Of a stretch of DNA of 64,000 bases, positions 1 through 11,418 are shown piece by piece; position 1 is the stretch's first letter; each line of letters starts with the position of its first letter. A program made the translations under genes and the position numbers. The stretch covers positions 4,893,786 through 4,957,785 of the forward strand of contig QCXZ01000041.1 in NCBI GenBank assembly GCA_025024175.1. Direction: 5' to 3'. A model generated the notes under the pieces. That model ran no database searches and was not told where the DNA came from. It was given only the letters and a program-made list of their open reading frames with translations. The DNA comes from Rhyzopertha dominica. Its lineage: Eukaryota; Arthropoda; Insecta; Coleoptera; Bostrichidae.

Positions 1-142
1 TTATTTGAGAAATCGTAGAAGCCACAAAACGCTATATTAAATTTCGTGCCGAAATATTCCAAACTATACCGATAATGCAATATAATGTAATGTACCGATC
101 AAAGGCAGCCTTTATGTCTTTCAGGACTATACAGAGTTAAAG

Positions 143-167
143 TATAATATAATATAATATAATATAA
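143..167. repeat. ATATT-type microsatellite tail
   Basis: About five tandem copies of a 5-bp TATAA/ATATT unit directly behind the 3' end of the minus-strand LINE. It is probably the 3' repeat tail of that element, comparable to the ATT tails of the LINEs at 25.4 and 50.9 kb. Confidence 0.7.
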
Positions 168-1801
168 ATTTATTTGTGGTAGCGGTCAACGTAATACTTT
201 ACATTCAGATAGATTACATATTACACTAAGCCAAATAGTTGGCGCTAGTACAAAAAGGGTTAAGAAGGCAGGAAACCTGATTTCTAATCTTAGTCCATAA
301 AAAAAAACAATCTAATTCCAAAATACCCAAAATGCTGGTCTGGTCTCTCCGACCGTGCTACTAGAAAAGAAATAAACTATTTATAGACGGGACATAATTA
401 CAGGGAAAACGCAATGCAAGAAAGCAATGCGTTCAATGCAAAGCTGACAAATATGAGGATGCCGGATTACGAGAACTGGCGAGACATCAAAATTTGCACA
501 TTTTTATCTGAATTGGAATACTATTAAATATTTTGTAGATGTTGTAAGTAAAAGACCGATGAATAAAGCAGTGTAGTGTCTAGGGGGTGACAAGAGTCCA
601 CGAAACCTAGTGTTCAGAGAGTGCACATCTGTACGAAAAGTGATTTTGTTGCATAGGTAGGGTGGACATTTGAAAAACATAATTGAAAGGTATAGGCACG
701 CCGCGTGTAACTCACGTCTATGCGTCATGTTCAGCCATCCTGCAGAAATCAACTTGTGTGAAATTCGAGAAAATTTTCGAATTCCGTAAATAATTCTCAA
801 ACAAGACTTTTGCAAACGTTCAATGCGATTTACATCTACCCTGGTTAAGCATGGGGCATACAAGACATCGCAATAGTTCATATGACATAAAACCGTTGCA
901 TCCGTTAGCTTTATTTTTAAGTTAATGGGTAAGATATGGCGATAAGGATATAGCTTTTTCAAGCTAATGTGTGCAACCTCAATTTTTTAGTAATGAAATT
1001 ACTAAACCGTAGTTTCCTGTCTACATCCACACCCAAACTTTTCGCTACTTTAGAGCACTGCAAAATACTATTACCAACTTTAATCCTTAATAACACTTCT
1101 GCTGGTTCTTTGTTTTTACCGAATACCAGTACAGAGCTCTTTAAATCGTTCAAACTAAGTTGATGTTGCAAAGAAGTTTGTTGCAATTGCTTTAAATCTT
1201 CATTAATCATTCTATTTGCGAAATGTATATTACTAAAGGGAAACGAAAAACGGACCTGGGTGTCATCAGCATATACATACGAAGTACCGTACTGAACACA
1301 AGACAACAAGTGACATGTATAAATACAGAATAAAATAGGCCCAAGCGCAGATCTCTGAGGCACCCCAGATGTAATAACTCCCTCCTCAGATGCACCGAAA
1401 TCCGTCACAGTATATTGTTTACGGTTAGTAAAATAACATTCAATAAGACTCACTGACTTCTGCGAAAATCCGACATACCCCAGAATTGAAAACAATAATT
1501 CATGATTAATTTTATCGAAAGCCTTGTAAAAGTCCAACAGAACAAGTGCACTAATATTTCCAACATCAGCTTCACGAATGATATCATCAATCAAATCAAG
1601 AAGTGCAGTAAGACAACTATATCTTTGCGGAAATCCTGATTGTCTGAGAAGTAAGATATCGTATTTATCTAGATGACCTTTTATTTGTTGCACCAGAACC
1701 AAGACTTACGACATTATCGGCTAAAGCGAAATTGGACGCAGTTCACCAAAAGATGCCACCATCGGTTTTTTTGGTAACGGCAAAATTTTTGCAATTACTT
1801 C
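145..1801 (-). pseudogene. LINE reverse transcriptase, 3' half (frameshifted)
   Basis: Minus-strand 3' half of a non-LTR retrotransposon ORF2. Reading from 1801 downwards, the protein begins at the post-endonuclease boundary (EVIAKILPLPKKP, then ELRPISL), runs through the RT palm (LVLLDFYKAFDKINHELL, SGVPQRSALGPILF, and the catalytic YADDTQ box near 1270), and ends in the thumb/C-terminal region (MNYCDVLYAPC, FRTDVHSLN). A frameshift near 960 and stops near 1715-1730 break it. Its 3' end (low coordinates) has an AATAAA-like signal followed by an ATATT repeat tail at 143-167. It belongs to the same family as the copy at 25.4-27.2 kb. The 5' half continues at 2663-3600, beyond an inserted repeat. 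The clade (Jockey/CR1/I group) is my inference from the protein; the RT identity is certain. Confidence 0.9.
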
Positions 1802-2662
1802 CCATCCGTTGGATGTGTATCGCGAAAAAAATTTTCAACAATTTTTATTTGTTCATTCGCTTTAAAATGGTCGAAAACGAAAAAACCAAAATTTGAACAA
1901 AAAAAATTTCTTGTCTGTGTGTCTGTGTTTTGTTTGTATACACGATAACTTTCGAAAGACTTAATATATGAACTTGAAATTTGACAAACGTATAAATCTC
2001 AACTACCCAAAGCGACCTATTGTTTGTGGGGTAAGTAGGATATCGGGAAGGGGGCGAAATTGAGGGGTAACTACCCTTTTTGCAAATTTTTATTTTTTTA
2101 TATCTTTTTCGTTTTAGTATGTGATTAGTAGTATAACTGCGAGTATTAATCGTTCTTATAAATTTTCGGTGCAGTAAACTGTTTAGAAGATATTAGCAAG
2201 AAAGCGTCACTTAAAGAAAACGGTTTTTCCTTAATATCTCCAAATATATTTAATATATTCAAAAAATGAAAATGCCATCAGATAGGAAATAAAATTTCTC
2301 ACAGAAAGTGTCTTAGAAAATTTATTCAAAATTTTGACATTTTCGAAATATTTCCAAAAAACCTATTTAGGTCCCTGCTCGTACGATTTTTTTTAAATTT
2401 TGGNATTATATAGAAAATCAAANTTCTGATCAGAAAGCACTCTTGTATTTTTTGTTAAGTTAATAATTTTCGAGGTACTTGAAAAAAAACCGATTTTAAA
2501 ATTTATATATTTTTGCTAATATCACGAAGACTTTGTCTTAGAAAAACAGAGAGACAAAATGCTCAAAATCTGATTACTAATCGTACAGTATAAGAAATAA
2601 AAATGTAAATGTCATTTTGACAATTGGATGTGGAAGTATTGATTCAATTTGCAGCGGTTTTT
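1802..2662. mobile_element. Repeat R1, copy A, inserted in the LINE
   Basis: An ~860-bp AT-rich sequence without coding capacity, closely similar along its whole length to 8727-9592. It splits the LINE ORF between codons for AWK (ending at 2663) and EVIAKI (starting at 1801), so it is younger than the LINE. The ends carry an inverted motif related to CTTCCACATCCAA, imperfect in this copy on the left. The right flank shared by both copies extends about 28 bp past the motif, so the true right end is uncertain. It is probably a non-autonomous DNA transposon; the superfamily is unknown. Two N bases occur near 2404-2443. Confidence 0.75.
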
Positions 2663-3600
2663 TCCATGCGCTGGGAACGATTTCTCCAATAAACAAGGGT
2701 TTATTAAGTGTGTCGGTACTGGTAAAATAGTTGGACAGCACATAAGAAGCATCTCTGGATTTATGTTGCCAGGACCGCAGGCAGTCGATTTGATTTCAGA
2801 TAAGCACCTGAATACTTCAGATTCATCAACTAAATTGAACTGTAGCAGGGACTCAAAATTTTGTTTCTATAGAAGCTTATCATTTGATCATCAGGTGGCA
2901 AATTAGAAAATATTTGCAAAAAGTGATTATTTATTGCCGAAGGATCATTTAAAGCACTTGGCAAGGGTATATGTGACTTCCTTTTATAGATATCCAAGTC
3001 ATCCAACTTCTTCCATAACTGTTTCTGATTTTTGCACTTAGCGACACAGTAATTTAGGCATGCCGCTTTTTCCCTTTTTATTGCATTAGTCGTTTCACTT
3101 TTAATACTTTTATAGTACTCCCAGTGCCCACGATCCCTAGAAGTTTTATACTTATTAAATGCTTTATTTTTGAGTGCAATCATTTTTCTAATTGCATAAG
3201 TGAGCCATGGAGGAATTCTTTTTCCAACTACAACTTCTTTCACCGGTGCCACCTCATCAAACAGTCCGATTACCAAATCATTAAAAAATTTTTTTTTGTC
3301 AGTATTAGAAATCTTAACTATATCTTCAAACAGAGTCATTTGATGAGCTGTCCAAAGTAAACCCATGTCAACCCTATTTAAATTTCTTCCACGGTGGATA
3401 CGGAGGCACTCATTTTCGTCTACAATACACAACAAAGTGATCTGACGAATTATAAGGCGCATCCGTTCCAGATTCAAAATCATCGTTATCAAAAAATAAA
3501 CCGCCAATGTGATTTAAAAGCCAGAGAAAAATTATTATTAGGTCCAAGATCAAGAGAAAAGTGAACTTTCCCTGATCCAAGATAAGATAAAATTCCTCTT
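2663..3600 (-). pseudogene. LINE ORF2, endonuclease end and linker (5' half)
   Basis: Minus-strand continuation of the LINE at 145-1801. The segment 3507-2830 encodes the lysine-rich linker that separates endonuclease and RT domains (WKKLDDLDIYKRKSH, SAINNHFLQIF), followed towards 2663 by a second frame with LVDESEVFRCLSEIKS and FPAHGK, the stretch just before the RT domain. Around 3420-3460 another frame reads SSDHFVVYC, which resembles the conserved SDH end of an APE-type endonuclease domain. At least two frameshifts separate these pieces. Upstream (higher coordinates) the match fades near 3600, so the element is probably 5'-truncated or decayed there. Confidence 0.8.
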
Positions 3601-4089
3601 GTGAACTCAGTCCGGGGACATCCTGTAGATACCAATAAACTGCCCGTTAAAATTATCTCCGTAAGCTTCCGTCAACATAATATGTTTGCTGCTGGCATTG
3701 TCACTCACATCCAGAGCCGACGCAAGCAAATTCTGGTAACATAACACGCGCCCAGGTCAGTTGGGCCAGCAGTTTGTATNAAGTAGGTCAAAACAACAAT
3801 GTGCCACGTGAGCACCGGCTGCANTGGTGTTATTCCTCCCTTGATGTACCNTGTTGATGTTANTTATTGCACTACGTGATTTCTCCGGCCAACCACAAGT
3901 GCAATTAGGTATTAACTGGCTTTGTTCCGGCTAACAAGACCATCGTAGAGCCGCGACAATCCGTTTGATATGAAATCTGCAGGATGTTGTGGTGGCATTT
4001 GAATTACTGCATTACATTCACGTAGGTGTATATTGTAGGCGTTGCATTTAAATAATATAAGTAGTACATACTTGTATACAATATATCTA
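3601..4089. other. No gene recognised
   Basis: About 490 bp with several N bases near 3780-3865. I see no coding sequence, repeat or RNA here. It may hold decayed 5' sequence of the neighbouring LINE. Confidence 0.4.
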
Positions 4090-4416
4090 CAGTAGCATGG
4101 AAAACCTCCGTTATTATTTCCATTCCAAAAATAAACAATCCGGTCAACTTTAGTGACCTTCGTCCCATAAGTTTAGTACCTACATTTGTAAAAATTATCG
4201 ATAAAGTTGTACATCTGCAACTTTACAATTACGCGTTAGAGAACAATATAATTTCACCGTTTCAATCAGATTTTCAAAGTACTACCACGGTACTGTTGAA
4301 AGTCCTGGACGATATAATAAAAGAGCGTGATAAGGGCAACTGCACGGCTCTCGTTTTACTTGGTTTTTTCTAAAGCGTTTGACACAGTCGATCATGAGCT
4401 AATGTGTGCCAAATGG
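4090..4416 (+). pseudogene. LINE RT fragment, same family as 50.9-52.8 kb
   Basis: A 327-bp stretch nearly identical to 51247-51575. It starts at the WKTSVIIPIPK boundary, continues through the start of the RT domain, and ends in FSKAFDTVDHELMCAK, where it stops abruptly. A small deletion (around FQKNQS) and a frameshift break the frame. Both edges are sharp, so this is a fragment of a copy, not a decayed full element. Confidence 0.9.
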
Positions 4417-4661
4417 GAAGATTTCACTTATTTTAGTTTTAGCATATGTATTAAGTACGTCAGAAACAAAACCGCGTGGTGCAAACGAAAAATTCAAAAT
4501 AAAATCCTACGGCTAGTTATGTGCATTTGAAATTTGTCGATCGGAGAGAGGCTAGAAACGTTACCTCGTAGCGAGTCTAGCGGTCTGACGTCAGTAGCGC
4601 GCTTTAGCTCATGCACTACCGTCGCCGCCAGGGCTTGCATTGCGCTCCCGGGTTACTCAAC

Positions 4662-4940
4662 ATGCCTTTGCGAAAGTGGTGTTTTGTTCCAAAATGCAAA
4701 AGCACTACTTATTCGACTCCAAACAAAATATTCGTCACGGTATTCAAGGAGAAAAAAAAAAAGAAGAAACTTTGGTTTGCTGCTGCGCGGCGTTTACTGT
4801 CCGATGTCTCCGAAAAAACTATTTTTTAATGTTGCGAGGACCATTTTAACGTATGTCAAGAGATAAATACTGTAAAGGGCGTAGTTATATCTGGGTATAT
4901 TCCAGCTTGGGAGGAAGACATGGAAAATTAAATTATTTGA
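4662..4940 (+). pseudogene. THAP domain, N-terminus of a DDE_4 transposase
   Basis: From the ATG at 4662 the frame gives MPLRKWCFVPKCKS, then the conserved W of a THAP zinc finger (KLWFAAARR), and after one frameshift near 4825 CCEDHFN. The C-x4-C ... C-x2-H spacing and the W are the hallmark of the THAP DNA-binding domain. Directly after HFN comes GTATGT and, 55 bp later, TTCCAG (4851-4905), so an intron sits after the finger. The next exon starts with EEDMEN-like codons and then runs into a palindrome. The other end of the same kind of transposase lies at 5560-5736. I take the pair as the two ends of one THAP-DDE_4 (ISL2EU-like) element that has lost its middle. Confidence 0.75.
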
Positions 4941-4952
4941 AACATAAGTTAT

Positions 4953-5500
4953 TTTAATTCTTGTAAAATAACTTTACGAAGTTAAATCCACGATACATAT
5001 ATTTAGATAAAGCGCTTTCGGCTAATATGCCATCGTCAGTACCATATAAAAAATTATCAGAAAAAATTATGACATTGTCAAAATTAAAAATCTAAACAGG
5101 CAATCTTGACTAAAAATGGAACAACTACATTCAAACCAGCAACGTAAAAATTAGCGTTCAAATAAAAAATTTAGAATGGGACAACTGAAATTGCAAAAAT
5201 GATTTGGTATTGTCCAATTTTGGTCATTTAAAATTTTGTATATCTCTAATATTTCCAAATAGTTTAATTTGGTTCCATTCTAATTTTTTTTATTTGAACG
5301 CTAATTTTTAGGTTGCTGGTTTGAATGTAGTTTTTCCATTTTAGTCAAGATTGCTTGTTTAGATTTTTAATTTTGACAATGTCATAATTATTTCCGATAA
5401 TCTTTTACATGGTACTGACGATGGCATATTAGCCGAAAGCGCTTTATCTAAATATATGTATTGTGGATTTAACTTAGAGAAGTTATTTTACAAGAATTAA
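4953..5500. mobile_element. 550-bp palindromic (fold-back) element
   Basis: Two arms of about 225 bp (4953-5180 and 5270-5500) are inverted repeats of each other with few mismatches, around a ~90-bp centre. No coding capacity. It lies between the THAP and DDE_4 ends of a broken transposase, so it either is an insertion in it or a rearranged part. Each arm carries a motif reading CTGACGATGG...GCCGAAAGCG, in opposite orientations. This resembles the CUGANGA...GAAA core of a hammerhead ribozyme; I do not claim activity. It is most likely a fold-back MITE. Confidence 0.85.
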
Positions 5501-5559
5501 TTCAAGATTCAATCCACGTAGAGCACAATGGATCAGTTTTTAACGTATAAGTTATTTTA

Positions 5560-5736
5560 ACGAAACGTATAGCTTGTGTAAGAATTCATATTGAACGGAT
5601 CATTAAACGTATTCGGGATTTCAACATCCTAAGCCCCCATGCCACTGTTAATTCAGAACTGCTTCAAAAAATTGATAGTTTTATTGTGTTAGCATGTGCT
5701 ATAATTAATTTACAAAGACCCATATTGAAGAAGTAG
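5560..5736 (+). pseudogene. DDE_4 transposase C-terminus
   Basis: Open frame of 58 codons ending at the TAG at 5734. It contains RIACVRIHIERIIKRIRDF and ends IINLQRPILKK. The R-x-H-x-E-R-I-I-K-R-I-R-D-F stretch with its glutamate is the conserved last catalytic block of DDE_4-type transposases, which in animals are often fused to an N-terminal THAP domain. It is in the same orientation as the THAP fragment 620 bp upstream, which supports a single element with an internal deletion and a later palindromic insertion. Confidence 0.85.
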
Positions 5737-7527
5737 GTAGTCAGGTAGATACTTAATGTTGTCATAGTAAATGTAGTTATAGTTATACATTACATACTTC
5801 ATATTGTCAGAGTAAATGTATAGGTAGGTAAACGTAGTGGTAAGTGTATTTATACTTATGCGATTGTTTCGGTTACGATTACCGTAGATTATATATTTTT
5901 TTGGTTTCTAAAGTTGCTTGTTGTTTGGTGTTGTGAACGAGTACTGATTACGTACTAATAAACAATGAAGATGAGTCTGTAAAAATATATTGAGTAACAA
6001 TATGTACTTAATAAAAGGTATGTTATTTTGCGAATACAATTAAAATAATTTAATTTACACGAAGTTACATTTCCTGCTACAAAAAANTGTTGCGATAGGT
6101 GTCTCATTTATTCCGGTGTTGCTATTCAGATCGAGTCGAGAGGTAGTGAGTGAGGTAGTTTTAGAATATTAGGTTATTCAGTTTAGCTGTGAATTTTAAA
6201 CAGTGAAGTGTGTTTTGTGTGTACAGGGCGTAATCAAGAAAGTGTCTAAGTTCATAATTGTTTTATGAGAAAAAGCTTAGGCAGGTGGTTAATGATGCGC
6301 ATAGGTAGATATCAGTGTCGTAGGCAGCATATTTATGATCAGCATGATATTTTAATAGATGTGGTGGATAACTATTAGATTGAAGCTAAAATACAGGGTA
6401 ATACACATAAAGTTAGAGGTAATAATTAATTGTCAGCCACGTGAGCTTTGATTAGGTGGACAGGTGGATCTCTGGTCTCAGTAGTGTTGTACTGTTTGGT
6501 CGGGGGGCGGCAAGGACGGGTAGGTCCTTGGTCCGTGCGGACATGTGAACATGGATTTGTCTGAAGGCGGTTTTGTTTGGACCTCCAGGTTATCAGTATG
6601 CGGGAGCATGCCTGGATTGGATGCTGGCCCGGTCGGCTGATTCCTCTGGACCGTGTCACCAGGGGTGTGGACGGAGGCAAGGCAGTACATTTGCAGAATG
6701 ATGTGTATAGTAAATGATTTGCTACGAAGGAGACAGAGATTAGCCAGTTCTTAGTTTCTGAAGTCTAAGTTATGACTTGATTATTTAGAAGGACTAGATA
6801 GGTAGATTTTATTAAGATATAATAATGGGGGCTAACTTAGGTTGACATGTTGGGCTGGACACTTATCCGTGTATTTAATTATGACAGGTGTTGCATGCCC
6901 AGGCCAGATTTTTAAGAGTACTCGCTCCCCCCCTCCCTCCTCGCTTACAGAAGAGGTCGACATTTCTCGCACACTTGCAAGGGACTTAATTAGAACAGCA
7001 ATAAGGAGTATGAAATGTTGTACAAACCTACCGCGAACTGAATCAAATCCCAAGGAGCAAAGAGAATGAAATGTTGTACCTGGCGTTACGAGGGGGGTGA
7101 AGACGCTTGGACAGCATAGGTGGGAGATTGCGAAAGTGAGCCGTCGCGTGATTGAGTACCATATGGTGGTGAGATAATAACCGGTTTAGGTTATTGGATG
7201 TTTGGGAAGTTCTAAGTGAAAGTTTAGATACAAAAATAAAGAAGGGCATACGCAGCATGTATAAAGAAAATCAGGGGCCTACAACTGCTACATTGACACA
7301 AAGATTAAATGATACGATAATGAGTGTTGTGACGAAACATTTCGACTGTATTTACGTGTATTGGCTTTAAATTTAAAGCGATTGACAAAAGAATATATTA
7401 CATAGATAAAAAAAAGTATAGTAATAAAGGGCGCAATATAATTTATCTCTACAAAATATGGTTTGAATCATGATGTCAAAAAGGTCTTACTGATGGTACA
7501 ATTAATTGCTATTTAAATACATCTCCT
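5737..7527. other. No gene recognised
   Basis: 1.8 kb without convincing coding sequence. The part 6430-7260 is richer in G+C, so overlapping open frames exist there on both strands, but none shows a domain, conserved motif or splice structure. Confidence 0.5.
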
Positions 7528-8026
7528 TCGCGCGGCAAAGGAACTATCATTCTACACGCAGGTGGATGGATGGGCCCATGAGGCATTTCTTTTGTCAGCA
7601 AGAAACAAGTATTCTACTGATTGTCATGCTTCACAGTTTGAAACTTATTTTACAAAACAGCTGTTGCCATTTCTAACTCCTAGTAGTGTAATAGTAATTC
7701 TAAACATTTATACAAGAAATCGAATTAGGCTACCAGAAAATAGGATATCATTAATTATTTGAGGATAAATAACACAAAAGTACCCAACAAAGCCACCAAA
7801 AAAGACTTATTGGGCAGGCATGAATATCACTCAGCAATACAGCATCGATGAAATTGCAAAAAAAATAAGAAGGTACCGTAGCGAGCCTGCCTCCTTACAC
7901 AGCGTTCTCAATCCTATTGAACTTATTTGGAGTGATCTTAAAAAACGGATTAGAAGACACAACGATTCTCCTAATTTAAGTCTAGTGTGGTGGACGTTAT
8001 TAGAAACGAAGTCGAAAAGTAAATAA
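7528..8026 (+). pseudogene. DDE (Tc1/mariner supergroup) transposase remnant
   Basis: Scattered pieces of the same transposase type as at 38.6-41.7 kb and 54.6-55.5 kb. In order: GTIILHAGG (7540-7566), HASQFETYFTKQLLPFL and SSVIVI (7628-7700), where the second catalytic D would follow but is lost, and VLNPIELIWSDLKKRIRR (7909-7960), which contains the third catalytic residue E. Several frameshifts and stops intervene. The first catalytic block is not visible. No TIRs were found. This is an old, inactive copy. Confidence 0.8.
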
Positions 8027-8726
8027 ATTATGAAAAGAAAGTTATTGAAAATGAATTTCTTGAAAAATTAGTGATTTAGAATAAATAATTTTAAAGCTAA
8101 TAAATTTATCTTCATATACATGCTCAATATTGGAGTTAAAATATTTTACTGTGACAATATAATCTTAGAAGACTGGTAGAACTACACAAATGCTTCATTT
8201 AATAAATCAGCTAATATTCCACAAAGCCCCGCCAGCCTCCCATGGACCAGCTCGCAAATTCAACTCTTTGTGTTTGAATTTCCGTCGGCGCAGTTTCGAA
8301 CAATATAATTGGAATTAAAGCGATACACAAAACTTCCGTTTTATCTCCCGCATTACTTTTATTTAAAGTTAATTAATGCCGCTTAATGGCGGCACTCTAG
8401 CGTTTTCTAAACTTCCCGAATCGAATTAGCCGAACGGGTAATGGAAATTGTCTAACTTGGCCGAACTCTAGCGGAAGAGCATCCTTTGTAATGGAAAGTG
8501 AACGAGCTTGCGGGATTCTTGGGACGTGCAGTCTGCAACCGGCAGTTTGCTGAGGCCGCTTAAGGGCTGTAAATTTCCGCTTGTGATCATCGAACAGTTT
8601 TCTATGTAAAGCTAAGAATGACGATTTTTTTTCTTTTAGATTGTTTTCATAACACAGTGGGGTTGCCAACCCAATTGTTTAAAATTCGTAATATCAATCT
8701 ACATCGAAAATAAAGGAACCCATATT
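8027..8726. other. No gene recognised
   Basis: Intergenic. An open minus-strand frame at 8397-8669 has no recognisable domain and I do not call it a gene. Confidence 0.5.
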
Positions 8727-9592
8727 ACTTCCACATCCAACGGATGAGTATTGTATCGCGAAAAAAATTTTCAAAAATTTTTATTTGCTCATTCGCTTTA
8801 AAATGGTCGAAAACGCAAAAAAACAAAATTTGAGCAAAAAAAAATTTCTTGTCTGTGTGTCTGTGGTATTGTTTGTGGACACGATAACTTTCGAAAGACT
8901 TAATATATGAACTTGAAATTTGGCAAATGTATAAATCTCAACTACCCAAAGCGACCTATTGTTTGTGGGGTAAGTAGGGTATCGGAAAGAAGGTGAAATT
9001 GCAAATTTTTATTTTTTTATATTTTTTTCGTTTTAGTATGTGATTAGTACTATAACTGCGAGTATTATAAGTTCTTATAAATTTTCGGTACAGCAGACTG
9101 TTTAGAAGATATTAGCAAGAAAGCGTCACTTAAAGAAAACGGTTTTTCACAAATATCTCCGAATATATTTAATATATTCCAAAGATGAAAATGCCATCAG
9201 ATAGGAAATAAAATTTCTCACAATAAGTGTCTTAGAAAATTTATCCAAAATTTTGACATTTTCGAAATATTTCGAAAAAACCTATTTTGGACCCTGCTCG
9301 TACGATTTTTTTTAAAATTTTGGTATTATATAGAAAATCACATTTCTGATCAGAAAGCGCTCTTGTAATTTTTTTGTTAAGTTAATAATTATCGAGTTAT
9401 TTGGAAAAAACCGATTTTAAAATTTATATATTTTTGCTAATATCACGAGGACGGTTTGTCTTAGAAAAAATGTGTAGGGAGAAAAATGCTCAAAAACGGA
9501 TTACTAATCGTATAGTATAAAAATTAAAAACGTAAATGTCATTTTGACAATTGAATGTGGAAGTATTGATTCAATTTGCAGCGGTTTTTTTC
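8727..9592. mobile_element. Repeat R1, copy B
   Basis: Second copy of the 860-bp repeat at 1802-2662, same orientation. This copy shows the ends better: it begins ACTTCCACATCCAA at 8727 and has the inverted motif TTGAATGTGGAAGT ending at 9564; similarity to copy A continues to about 9592. Terminal inverted repeats of ~14 bp and no coding capacity suggest a non-autonomous DNA transposon. A clear target duplication could not be fixed. Confidence 0.8.
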
Positions 9593-9617
9593 CTTTTTTC
9601 AGTGTGATACATATGAA

Positions 9618-11418
9618 CAGTGGCGTAGCCATACCCATGATGGATCATGTTTTTTTAATAAGCATTAAATGCAGCCTTTTTGTCTGCAAATATGTAATAT
9701 TTGGGATTTATCTTAGATAACAAGCTACGTCGAACTAGAAACTAACACGTAAAATACATCACATTCAAAAATTACCAAAATTGCGATATGGTCGTTTGGT
9801 ACAAAAGACGCAAATTTTATTTTAAAATCTCCGAAGTTGCTTAGATGTATAGAAATATGAACAGAAACTTCAGGGCTAGTTCAAAACAGCAACACGATTT
9901 CTTAAAACTTAAGCTAGCTCTAGTCAATCTTGCTTTCCATTGGTTGCGAGTTATGATACTGTAACACGTCGTCTTCAAATTATTCAATTCTTAACACAAC
10001 CCAACAGTTTATTTTGACGTACACAAACATGAGCGTACCGAAGCAGCTGCCCCCCCCCTAGATCTGGGTTGCCGACTCTGGGCCCTTCCAATTTCCCATA
10101 AATTTAGCTGGTTAATTATGTGTGTACACCTAAAAATTGTCTTATTTACAAAATTGTATATACAGTAAAATTTATAGGCAGGTGTATTTCACAATTTTCA
10201 TCCAGAACTCATATTTGACCTTTGCAAATGACCTTCTCTAATAAGTCGTCAAATGGTTTCCAAGCTTAATTGATGCCATGTGCGTTTTGAAGCTGTAACT
10301 GCAACATTCGTGTTGTTACCAATCGTTGTCTTAGGGCGGATATAGCTGTAAAAGACTTCCTTGGTCAGGATGAGTCAACACGATTTCTGCTTAGTTCAGC
10401 TGTTCTACCTTTTCCTATAAAGATTGTTCAACTAACTACTATAATATGGAATCACATCAGAATCTGTCATATGTTCGGTGATAACTCTTTGTACCAAATT
10501 TCTATATTCACATTACATTTTAACGATTAATACAAAAAAAACAAAAAAAAATAAAAATCCATCCGAACTCATGTTTATAAAAGTTTTGGGAATCCCGTAA
10601 AAGCATTATCAGCACGAATTAAAACCCGGTGTGTTGTTAAAAATGCAATTAAATATATTTCAGTTTATTTAAATGAAGCTTAATTTGGTTAAAGTATTAA
10701 GTAGTCGGTTAATTTTTGAGAGCAATGCACTGGCGATCTAAGAAGGTTGGCTTGATGCATAATGCTGAGGCATTTGTCATTCTAAGTTTTAATAATGTTA
10801 GTCATCCATCGAGTCTCTTTCCCTGGGGAGTAAAAATTACTACAATAGTTGTATCATTAGCACCTATACATATGAACTCCCAGCTTATATTTCTAAAGCT
10901 TCTGGTGTGAGAAGTTGAAACTGTGCTAAAAGCGCATCGGTTAATGCATTAGTCTTTAATATGTGTTAGTTCTGAATCAGAAATCGTGCTTCTATTAGTA
11001 GAACTTTTAAGGTGAAATTTATGTTCCCTTGGTACTTCGTGTGATATAATTATACATTATGTGGATCGCGGATCTTTATTCTCCCAAATAAAATGTATCA
11101 ACTCATTTTTTGTTAAACGCGAGAGCGGTGCAGCTGAATGCGCCTCATCAATAACGGAATTAGTAATAAAGGGGCTTTGTATGATCAGTGTACATAGAAA
11201 ACATATAAATAATTTGGGTCTTTATTTCACAGAAGATGTTTTAAGTCGCCTTGCAGAAAATCCACGAAAATTATTCATGGAATAAATACTTCATTAATTA
11301 CTTAAGTACCTATATCTTAAAAACATTTATTATATCTATTTATGTTAACTTATAATACTCTACAGGACGTTCCTTCTTTGTCCCCCCCCCCCCAGACCAA
11401 AAGCTGGGTACGCCCATG
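9618..11418. mobile_element. Old hAT-like repeat R2, copy 1 (tentative ends)
   Basis: The right part (about 10700-11418) is a diverged copy of sequence at 36270-37734. Shared landmarks include TTTTTTGTTAAACG, ATGATCAGTGTACAT and AGAAAATCCACGAA. The right edge GGGTACGCCCATG at 11406-11418 is the inverted counterpart of CAGTGGCGTAGCC at 9618, which looks like a hAT-type terminal repeat. No convincing 8-bp duplication flanks these two ends, so the 9618 start is a guess. Short open frames inside (for example 11061-11285) show no domain. Confidence 0.45.

Noticed and set aside
6426..7258. Several overlapping open frames on both strands in a G+C-richer stretch
   Set aside because: No domain, no conserved motif and mutually overlapping frames; explained by base composition.
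11061..11285. Possible small gene
   Set aside because: It lies inside a repeat present again at 36.8-37.7 kb, where the frame is not conserved.
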